NCBI GenBank assembly: GCA_002728175.1 | Contig: PBVH01000045.1 | Coordinates: 12,614-39,005 of the forward strand | From: Flavobacteriales bacterium | GTDB lineage: Bacteria; Bacteroidota; Bacteroidia; Flavobacteriales; BACL11 | DNA: 26,392 nt | Reading direction: 5' to 3' | Part shown: piece by piece, positions 16,759-23,810 of the stretch | Layout: each line of letters begins with the position of its first letter | How positions within the stretch are numbered: the first letter of the stretch is position 1 | Translations under genes and position numbers: made by a program | Notes under the pieces: generated by a model | The model's database searches: none | What the model was told of the DNA's origin: nothing | The model's input: the letters and a program-made list of their open reading frames with translations, nothing else

Positions 16759-17846
16759 TTTAGTAAAGATAAAAATTTATCTCTATTAAAAGATGAATAA
16801 AATAATGCTTCCCACTTTTGAACTTTTAAAGAAGATTGCACATAGTTATTTACAATATTTTTTATTTCATTTTTCAGTACATAATTAAAATCATTATGAA
16901 ACATATTAAAGTCGTCATTTAATGATGTTAAAAAAAATGTTGGGATTCCAAAATATGCTGCTTCAAAAGTTGTTGTTGAATATGCTGTTATATGAATTGA
17001 ACATAATTTAAAAGATTCAAACAATGATTCTTTAGATTTGAATACATTATTTAATTTAAATAAGAAATTTATATCAAAATCAGCAGACGCTCTAGGGTGA
17101 TTTCTTAAATAAAAATTATAATTTGAATATCGTAAAATTAATTTCTGTAGTTCATCCAATAATATTTTATTTTGACTAAATGAATGGTCATCAGTAAACT
17201 GCAGAGAAACTAAAATATTATTATTAAATCTTGAGTGTAATAATTTTGCAGAATCTCTATTCACCCCTATTACATGAGAATTATTCATGTAATATTTACT
17301 CGAATCCGATGTATCTAATATTGATTTAAAAGCATGCCCAAATAATAAAACTTTTATTTTATTTTTTTTTATATGTTTTGAAACATAGTTATTTTCTAGA
17401 TATGAAGCTTGATTTGAAAAAATAATTCCATGTTGTAAATCAAAAATGTTAGAATCAAAATTGATACCTCTAAAAATCTCAATCATACTTTGAGATAATA
17501 TTATAACATTGTCAAAATAAATTTTAGAAAAAAAAGATTTACGTAAAAGTTTTCCGATATGCTGATCTGATTTAATAAATTTTCTTGAAAAAATAATTAA
17601 GTAATAAATAAAATCAAATGGTATTGTTTTATTATTTCTACCAATTTTAGAAAACCTATCTGGTTCTTCAAAAACTAAAAACGATTTTTTTTCTTCATTA
17701 CAACATTTATACAAATGATTAAAATACATGTTTTGTGAAATTTCATCTCTATTAAAATGTTGTGGATAATAAAAAACTATATCAACTTTTCTTTTAAAGA
17801 AAATTGAAGAAACAAAAAAAATAAATGACTTGAAAAAGTAAATCAT
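16755..17846 (-). CDS. GT-B-like transferase with HP motif (unassigned; sialyltransferase- or glycerophosphotransferase-like)
   Basis: I do not recognise a precise family for this 363-residue protein. The N-terminal 17 residues are hydrophobic and followed by a basic run (FFKRK), suggesting membrane association. Motifs that stand out are DLQHGIIFSNQ (about 136-146), YLRNHPRAS (about 246-254, the HP motif) and TAYSTTTFEAAYFGIPTFFL (287-306, a Ser/Thr-rich loop plus Glu). This trio occurs in GT-B enzymes such as bacterial sialyl- and polysialyltransferases, Kdo transferases and CDP-glycerol glycerophosphotransferases. By position it should add a sugar or sugar-phosphate unit to the repeat. It overlaps a sulfotransferase gene and a GT4 gene by 4 bases each. 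A sugar-transfer role is fairly likely; the acidic-sugar guess is weak. Confidence 0.6.
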   Translation of the reverse strand: MIYFFKSFIFFVSSIFFKRKVDIVFYYPQHFNRDEISQNMYFNHLYKCCNEEKKSFLVFEEPDRFSKIGRNNKTIPFDFIYYLIIFSRKFIKSDQHIGKLLRKSFFSKIYFDNVIILSQSMIEIFRGINFDSNIFDLQHGIIFSNQASYLENNYVSKHIKKNKIKVLLFGHAFKSILDTSDSSKYYMNNSHVIGVNRDSAKLLHSRFNNNILVSLQFTDDHSFSQNKILLDELQKLILRYSNYNFYLRNHPRASADFDINFLFKLNNVFKSKESLFESFKLCSIHITAYSTTTFEAAYFGIPTFFLTSLNDDFNMFHNDFNYVLKNEIKNIVNNYVQSSLKVQKWEALFYSSFNRDKFLSLLK

Positions 17847-18598
17847 TTGTAATATTTAAAGCCTTGTAATTTTTTTAATAAATAGTTACAATATTCAATA
17901 TCTGATTGGCTAAGTTCATCTAAATAACTACCAACTTTAGCTTTTCTGACTTTCAGATGATTAATTTCTTTTCCAAAATCATTAAATCCAGATAATTTAT
18001 TTACTAGTTCTTTATTACGCATTTTAGTTGCGCTACTTTTATTGTAAACTTCTCTTATAATTTTCTCTTCAATATTAATTTCCAAAAAATTAAATATTTT
18101 TTTCAACTCACTCTCACCATTATTTTTTAAATCTTCGTACTTGACTAAAAAAAAATCTTTAGAAATTTTTCTTTGATTATACCAAATATTATAAAACTGT
18201 ATAATCCTATTAAATCCTAAAGTTTCATCTCTTACAAACTCAGAAATTGAAGAAAAATACATGGGCTTTTTAGTTCTTTTGGTAATTTGATGAAAATGTG
18301 ATACAATAACATCTCTAGGATCTCTAACTAAAAAAATAACTTTTGATCTTCTATAAAAATATCTTTTAACATATTTGAAGATTAAACTTGGATTTTGCTT
18401 TTGTCCACTTTCAATAACAATTTCGCTAAAATCATGTGTCTTGAGATAATTTATTTTTTTATCAGATTTATCCTCAATTTGGTCTAGCATATAAGACAAC
18501 CATGTTCTTCCAGTCTTAGGAAATGAAACCAAAAAAACTTGATTTTTCTTGTAAGTATAAGACAAAAAATAATCTTTTAGATATCTCCAAAACAACAT
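17843..18598 (-). CDS. Sulfotransferase (PAPS-dependent, Sulfotransfer_1 type)
   Basis: A 251-residue enzyme with the PAPS loop VSFPKTGRTWLSYML (24-38) and the 3'-phosphate segment VIFLVRDPRDVIVSHF (about 87-102), followed by KYEDLKNN at about 165, a conserved family element. The FPKTGRTW and VRDPRDV forms are those of Sulfotransfer_1. No signal peptide or transmembrane helix is present. It is the first of the three sulfotransferase genes in transcription order. It lies 19 bases after the Wzc-like stop, the widest gap inside the cluster downstream of wza, and overlaps the HP-motif GT-B gene by 4 bases (ATGA). It probably sulfates a repeat-unit sugar in the cytoplasm; the position on the sugar is unknown. 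Confidence 0.87.
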   Translation of the reverse strand: MLFWRYLKDYFLSYTYKKNQVFLVSFPKTGRTWLSYMLDQIEDKSDKKINYLKTHDFSEIVIESGQKQNPSLIFKYVKRYFYRRSKVIFLVRDPRDVIVSHFHQITKRTKKPMYFSSISEFVRDETLGFNRIIQFYNIWYNQRKISKDFFLVKYEDLKNNGESELKKIFNFLEINIEEKIIREVYNKSSATKMRNKELVNKLSGFNDFGKEINHLKVRKAKVGSYLDELSQSDIEYCNYLLKKLQGFKYYK

Positions 18599-18617
18599 TT
18601 ATAAACATTTAATATTA

Positions 18618-20939
18618 TTATACTTTTTCATCACTAAAATAATTGGATGTGGCTGATTTACTATGATAAACATAACCATAACCGTATCCATAACCATAAT
18701 GATTTTCATCAGAACTAGTAACATCATTAAACACAATGTTTATATTTTTAAACTTATTATTTTTTTCTAATTCATTAATAAAATTAAGTGATGCTTTTGA
18801 GCTTACCTTGTGTCTAACTACAAAAAGATTGATGTCAACGGATTTTGAAATAATTAAAGCATCCGCTACCAATCCAACAGGTGGAGTATCAATGATAATA
18901 ATATCGTAAAGCAGTTTAAGTTTATCAATTAATTCTAAAAATCTATCTGTTGCAAATAATTCTGCAGGTCTTTCTGGCTTATATCCAGAATATATTAAAT
19001 CAAGATTTTTTTCATCTGATTCTAAAATTATATCCTCAATCTTTAATTTTGAATTTTCCAAATAATTTGAAATTCCATATTTTGCATGTTTATTAAAATC
19101 TTTATACAATCTAGGTCTTCTTAAATCTGCACCAATCACTATGGTCCTTTTATTAGATACAGCATAAGCAATAGCGAGATTTTCTGAAATATAGGTTTTA
19201 CCTTCACCAGAAGTAGAAGAAGTTACCATTATGGTTTTATTTTTTTGATTGAGCTCAATAAAATCCAAATTTGTTCTTAAACCTCTAAAGCCTTCAAAAA
19301 CTAATGATTTTGGGTTTTGGTCAAATAATAAACTAGATCCACTATAATTCTTGCCTAAACCTGAAATAATTGGGATATCGGTTCGTCTCTTTATATCTAT
19401 TGAACTTATTATTTTATCATTTAAAAGTTCTATCAATAGTATGCAAAGTAATGGTATGAAAATTGCCATAACAAATGCAAAAAGATAATTTGAAGATTTT
19501 TTCGGATAATCAGGTGGATTATTTAGATAAATAGCTGGTTCTAAAACTTTGCTATCTGCAGTTATAGAAGAATGCGATATCTTAGCTTCAGCTCTTTTGG
19601 TTAAAAGAAATGTATATACCTTTTCACTAATTGCTTGTAAACGTTCAATACTTAATAATTCTCTCTCTACTTCTGGTATTGAGCTCAATGAGCTTTCTAA
19701 TTTGACAATTCTTTGCTCAATATCTTTAATTAAAATATCATTAGCAAACCTATTAGTATTTATTGCTTCTTGTAAATTTAGTAGCAATTGCTTATTTTGT
19801 CTGTTATATTGTGCTATCGCTGGATTATTAATTTGACCGCCATCAATTAAAATATTTTTTTTAATTTGGATTTCAACTAATTGATCAATTAGCATATTTA
19901 TAGCAGGATCATCAATGCCATATGACGTAGGAACGCTTATTCCTTCAAACAATTGACCTTCACTAATGTATTTTTCTAAGTAATCGTAGTAATTGTTTAT
20001 ACTTCTACTTTTGACTAACTCAGATTCTACTGATGCAATTTTACTGTAAATAGTTTGAGCCTTAAGACTTAAGTCGGTAATGTTGTTTTTATTTTTATAA
20101 TCCTGAATCTGTTGTTCAATAAAAGATAAGGAATCTTGCATTTCACTTAGCTGATTATTGATAAAAACTACTGTATTTTTTGATGCTAAGCTCTTTTCTT
20201 TAACTTCTGATTGAATATAGTTTTCAGTTAATTTATTCAAAAAAACTATACCTTTAATCTGATCTGTTGTGTATAATGAAATATTTACAACAGAAGATTC
20301 TCGCTCTTCTTGATTAATAATTAATTCATTTTGGTATTTTTTAGTTAACTTCTTTAAATATTTAAATTTTACAAGATACTCATCTCCTTGATTAAAATTA
20401 TTTTGATTAAAAATGACCTTTAATGATGTATTATTAATTTCAAATTTTTGGTTATACTTAAAAGTTTTAATTTCTCCAGTTTTTAAATTTTCAACACTAA
20501 AATCTTTAAATGTAATATTTGTAAACTTTAGCGTTTGGTTATAAAGATTATGTTCTTTATCACATATAATTTGTATCGGAACCTCATATATTTCAGCATT
20601 TTTTACACTACCAATTAAATAAAAAGTAATATCATATCTTAACTGTTCTAATGTTGCATAAATCAAAGGGTAAGATTTAAGTAATAAAATTTTATCTGAA
20701 ACCTCAACATTATCTGCTAAAATCGACTTTTCATAAAGCAGATCTGATGCAGATCCAATGTTATTGTCCTTTTTAATAAGTAAAGATGTTTCAACTAAAT
20801 ATTTTTCTTCAGAATATCTATTAAAACCAAAAGCAGCAACAAAACATATTAAAAAAGAAAGTAAAAAATAAAACCAATTTCTTTTAATTTTTAAAATAAA
20901 TTGATTTAAGTCCAATATATCATTAGTTGGTTCAGTCAT
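18618..20939 (-). CDS. wzc: Wzc-like tyrosine autokinase / polysaccharide co-polymerase
   Basis: A 773-residue inner-membrane protein that controls chain length and export of the polymer. Domains in order: cytoplasmic N-tail, first membrane helix (about 22-39), periplasmic Wzz domain with a long coiled stretch (about 200-455, including a GNVR-like segment near 422-455), second helix (about 484-504), then a BY-kinase domain. The kinase has Walker A SSTSGEGKT (574-582), Walker A' IGADLRRPR (602-610) and Walker B IIIDTPPVG (681-689). The C-terminal tail has seven tyrosines (748, 750, 752, 754, 756, 758, 767), six in a Gly-Tyr alternation, the usual autophosphorylation cluster. It starts one base after the Wza-like stop. 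No Wzb-type phosphatase is in the window. Confidence 0.93.
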   Translation of the reverse strand: MTEPTNDILDLNQFILKIKRNWFYFLLSFLICFVAAFGFNRYSEEKYLVETSLLIKKDNNIGSASDLLYEKSILADNVEVSDKILLLKSYPLIYATLEQLRYDITFYLIGSVKNAEIYEVPIQIICDKEHNLYNQTLKFTNITFKDFSVENLKTGEIKTFKYNQKFEINNTSLKVIFNQNNFNQGDEYLVKFKYLKKLTKKYQNELIINQEERESSVVNISLYTTDQIKGIVFLNKLTENYIQSEVKEKSLASKNTVVFINNQLSEMQDSLSFIEQQIQDYKNKNNITDLSLKAQTIYSKIASVESELVKSRSINNYYDYLEKYISEGQLFEGISVPTSYGIDDPAINMLIDQLVEIQIKKNILIDGGQINNPAIAQYNRQNKQLLLNLQEAINTNRFANDILIKDIEQRIVKLESSLSSIPEVERELLSIERLQAISEKVYTFLLTKRAEAKISHSSITADSKVLEPAIYLNNPPDYPKKSSNYLFAFVMAIFIPLLCILLIELLNDKIISSIDIKRRTDIPIISGLGKNYSGSSLLFDQNPKSLVFEGFRGLRTNLDFIELNQKNKTIMVTSSTSGEGKTYISENLAIAYAVSNKRTIVIGADLRRPRLYKDFNKHAKYGISNYLENSKLKIEDIILESDEKNLDLIYSGYKPERPAELFATDRFLELIDKLKLLYDIIIIDTPPVGLVADALIISKSVDINLFVVRHKVSSKASLNFINELEKNNKFKNINIVFNDVTSSDENHYGYGYGYGYVYHSKSATSNYFSDEKV

Positions 20940-20940
20940 A

Positions 20941-21678
20941 TTATTTATTTGATATTAACAAATACAAAGATACGGCTGAAATAGAAAGTGATATGATGTT
21001 TGTAATACTATTAACAGCATAAAAACGTTTTCTTAATGGTGCTACATATATAATATCATTAGATTCCAACATCATATTATTTGTTAATATTTCTTTACTG
21101 GTTAAATCAACATAAAACATTTTTTTAGAACTTGTATTATTTCTAATTATTTTGATTTTTTTTCGATTTGCTGTTAAATTTAAATCACCCGCCAAACTAA
21201 GTGCATAGAAAATATTTGTTTTAGAGTTTTTAATATTATATGTACCAGGATTCTTAACATCACCTAAAATTGTAACTTCAAAATTTATTATATTTAACTT
21301 TACCACAGGTTGTTCAAAATAAGAGATAGCTATATCTTTAATTTTACTTTCAAGATCTCTAATTGTAAATCCCGCTGCTTTAACTTTTCCTAAAGAAGGT
21401 AAGTCTAAAAATCCATCATTATTTATTAAATATCCATATAGATATGGATTTTGAACTAACAATTGAGAATTATTAGTAGCCTCTTTATTAAAGAAATCAT
21501 GAATTTGCTCAGTTGTTGTACTAATTTGAACAGACAATAAATCACCGTTCTGCAAAATATAACTATCATCTACACTTGATATTTCAAAAGGATCTTTACT
21601 TTGAACGTATTCCAAATTTTTGTTTGAAATACATGATGAAAAAAATAGTGCAAAAAAATATAAGTAAAAAAGTCTCAT
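20941..21678 (-). CDS. wza: Polysaccharide export outer-membrane lipoprotein (Wza-like)
   Basis: A 245-residue lipoprotein forming the outer-membrane side of the export channel. The signal sequence MRLFYLYFFALFFSSC ends in a lipobox with the acylated cysteine at residue 16. A Poly_export domain follows (ILQNGDLLSVQIST at about 41-54, YLINNDGFLDLPSLGKVKAA near 84-103), then an SLBB domain (VTILGDVKNPGTYNIKNSKT near 129-148). A hydrophobic C-terminal segment (about 222-242) could be the membrane-crossing helix of the channel. It is shorter than E. coli Wza, as is usual in Bacteroidota. It pairs with the Wzc-like gene, one base apart, and heads the polysaccharide genes. Confidence 0.9.
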   Translation of the reverse strand: MRLFYLYFFALFFSSCISNKNLEYVQSKDPFEISSVDDSYILQNGDLLSVQISTTTEQIHDFFNKEATNNSQLLVQNPYLYGYLINNDGFLDLPSLGKVKAAGFTIRDLESKIKDIAISYFEQPVVKLNIINFEVTILGDVKNPGTYNIKNSKTNIFYALSLAGDLNLTANRKKIKIIRNNTSSKKMFYVDLTSKEILTNNMMLESNDIIYVAPLRKRFYAVNSITNIISLSISAVSLYLLISNK

Positions 21679-21692
21679 CTAATTTTTTGAAT

Positions 21693-21700
21693 TAATTATT
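21693..21700 (-). promoter_or_regulatory. Weak candidate promoter before the wza-like gene
   Basis: On the minus strand GATATTTG matches the TAnnTTTG box at all fixed positions but the first, 14 bases ahead of the wza-like ATG within the 52-base gap after the E1 stop. No good -33 element is seen at the usual distance. If real, the polysaccharide operon could be transcribed separately from the E1 gene; if not, it depends on read-through. Low confidence. Confidence 0.2.
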
Positions 21701-21730
21701 ATCAAATATCGTAAAATTATTTAATATAAA

Positions 21731-23707
21731 CTAATATGCTAAAAGCTGAAAAAGCTTGTCTTCAAAACGTTTTTTTGGTAAAAACTGATTCTCTAAAGCA
21801 GGTGAAAAAGGAACTGGTGTATTTAATGAAGATGCTCTGGCAATAGGTGCATCTAAAAATTCAAAGCAGTTTTCATTAATTAAAAAAGCAATATCAGCAC
21901 CAAATCCACCAATCATACAATCTTCGTGAAGAATAATAACTTTTCCTGTCTTTTTTACTGAATTTATAATAGTTTCCTCATCTAGTGGAACAAGGGATCT
22001 TAAATCAACTAAATCCGCATTAATATTTTTATTTTGATTTAGGACTTCAATTGCCCAATGAACTCCCATACCATATGTAATTATTGACACATCATTTCCT
22101 TCTTGTACTAAATTAGCTTTACCTATCTCAATTGAAAAATAATCATCGAAAATATCAGCAGAAATACTTCTATACAGAGCTTTGTGTTCAAAAAACATGA
22201 CAGGATTTGGATCATTAATTGAAGAAATTAATAATCCTTTAGCATCTGATGGAAATGCTGGATAAACAACTTTTAGTCCAGGTGTATGAGTAAACCATGA
22301 CTCGTTTGATTGGGAATGAAAAGGTCCCGCTGCAACTCCTCCACCAGTTGGCATTCTAACTACAACATCTACATTTTCACCCCATCTATAATGAGTTTTT
22401 GCAAGATTATTCACAATTGCATTAAATCTAGAGGAAACAAAATCTGCAAATTGCATTTCAATAACAGATTTCACACCATTAATTGAAAGACCTAATCCTG
22501 CGCTTAGAATCACAGATTCACATATTGGAGTATTTCTTATTCTTTCTTTACCAAACTCTTTAACAAAACCATCAGTTATCTTAAACACACCACCATAATC
22601 AGCTATGTCTTGCCCCATTATTATTAAATTTTCATGCTTTTGCATAGATTGAAACAAAGCTTCTGATATAGCATCGACAAATCTTTTATTTTTAAGTTTA
22701 TCTGATATCGGATAATGCTTATAATCTTTCAATGAATACACATCATTAACCTCACAATCTAATGTTGGCTGAATGGAACTTTCTTTATCTGCAATATTCC
22801 ATGCTAATGTTATTTCTTTTTTAAGTTCATCTTTTATCTTGACGACTTTAGAATTGTCAAGAATCTTTTTAGAAATTAAAAAATCCTCATAACTAATAAC
22901 AGGATCTTTTTTTGACCATTTTTTTAATATTTCTTTTGGTACATACTTTATACCAGAGGCTTCTTCGTGGCCACGCATTCTGAAGGTCATACATTCTAAA
23001 ATAACTGGTTTGCTGTCAATAAGCATTTGTTTTTTTATTTCAATAACCTTATTATAAACTTCAACAATATTATTCCCGTCAATGGTGTAAGCTTCTATTC
23101 CATAACCTATTCCTTTATCAGAAAACTTCTCACATTTGAATTGTTCATTGTTAGGAGTTGAAAGACCATATCCATTATTTTCAATAACAAAAATAACTGG
23201 TAACTCCCATACAGCTGCAACATTGATAGCTTCATGGAAATCTCCTTCGCTAGCACCACCATCACCTGTAAAAACTGCAGTAATCTTGTTATTTTTTTTA
23301 ATTTTATTTGCTAGTGCTATCCCGTCAGCAACACCCATTTGAGGTCCAAGATGCGATATCATACCAACTATATTATGATCTTTTGATCCAAAATGAAAAG
23401 ATCTATCACGCCCTTTTGTAAAACCATTTAATTTACCCTGAAACTGTGAAAACAAACGATTTAAAGGAATATCCTTTGAAGTAAATACACCCAAATTTCT
23501 ATGCATAGGTAAAACATATTCATCAAAATCTAAGGCCATAGTTACGCCAACTGAAATTGCTTCCTGCCCTATTCCTGAAAACCATTTTGAAATTTTTCCT
23601 TGACGAAGTAGAATTAACATTTTCTCTTCAATCAATCTAGGTCTAAGTATACCCTTATATAGATTTATTAGCAGATTTTTATCAAGTTCTGCAATATCAA
23701 ATTTCAT
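21731..23707 (-). CDS. Branched-chain 2-oxoacid dehydrogenase E1, fused alpha and beta subunits
   Basis: A 658-residue thiamine-diphosphate enzyme that decarboxylates 2-oxoacids (by family, branched-chain ones from Val, Leu and Ile) and passes the acyl group to the E2 lipoyl domain. The alpha part (about 1-320) has HRNLGVF, the thiamine-binding motif GDG at 148-150 with IENN ending at 178, and FRMRGHEE at 242-249. The beta part (about 340-658) has MGQDIADYGGVFKIT, PICESVILSAGLGLS and HEDCMIGGFGADIA. The single-chain form is typical of Bacteroidota. No E2 or E3 gene is nearby. It is the first minus-strand gene before the wza-like gene. In this phylum it supplies iso-branched acyl-CoA primers for membrane lipids. 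The pyruvate form cannot be wholly excluded, though the fusion favours the branched-chain type. Confidence 0.9.
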   Translation of the reverse strand: MKFDIAELDKNLLINLYKGILRPRLIEEKMLILLRQGKISKWFSGIGQEAISVGVTMALDFDEYVLPMHRNLGVFTSKDIPLNRLFSQFQGKLNGFTKGRDRSFHFGSKDHNIVGMISHLGPQMGVADGIALANKIKKNNKITAVFTGDGGASEGDFHEAINVAAVWELPVIFVIENNGYGLSTPNNEQFKCEKFSDKGIGYGIEAYTIDGNNIVEVYNKVIEIKKQMLIDSKPVILECMTFRMRGHEEASGIKYVPKEILKKWSKKDPVISYEDFLISKKILDNSKVVKIKDELKKEITLAWNIADKESSIQPTLDCEVNDVYSLKDYKHYPISDKLKNKRFVDAISEALFQSMQKHENLIIMGQDIADYGGVFKITDGFVKEFGKERIRNTPICESVILSAGLGLSINGVKSVIEMQFADFVSSRFNAIVNNLAKTHYRWGENVDVVVRMPTGGGVAAGPFHSQSNESWFTHTPGLKVVYPAFPSDAKGLLISSINDPNPVMFFEHKALYRSISADIFDDYFSIEIGKANLVQEGNDVSIITYGMGVHWAIEVLNQNKNINADLVDLRSLVPLDEETIINSVKKTGKVIILHEDCMIGGFGADIAFLINENCFEFLDAPIARASSLNTPVPFSPALENQFLPKKRFEDKLFQLLAY

Positions 23708-23810
23708 TAAACATATATTTATTTCAAAACTACTTAATATTTCTTTACTTTGTTAATAATTTAGTAAATGAATTATAAATATTTTGCAATTAATAAATTT
23801 ATAAAAAACA
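23708..23810. other. Divergent intergenic region between the E1 gene and the LtaS-like gene
   Basis: This 103-base A+T-rich gap is the longest gene-free stretch of the window and must hold promoters for both directions. Toward the E1 gene a good -7 box is seen (listed separately). Toward the LtaS-like gene there is only a loose match: TTTG at 23749-23752 and TATAAA at 23774-23779. I see no hairpin, repeat or small open frame with support. Confidence 0.6.
23725..23732 (-). promoter_or_regulatory. Candidate promoter of the E1 gene and possibly the polysaccharide operon
   Basis: On the minus strand TAGTTTTG matches the Bacteroidota -7 box TAnnTTTG exactly. It would give a transcript starting near 23721, about 14 bases before the E1 ATG at 23707. 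No TTG is seen at the expected -33 distance, which lowers confidence. Confidence 0.35.

Noticed and set aside
18640..18700. A short tandem repeat at the end of the Wzc-like gene read as a possible non-coding repeat element
   Set aside because: It is fully explained as codons for the Gly-Tyr tail of the kinase, and the copies are not identical.
23136..23342. A 68-codon plus-strand open frame inside the E1 gene
   Set aside because: Antisense to the conserved thiamine-binding region of E1; conservation on the minus strand explains it.
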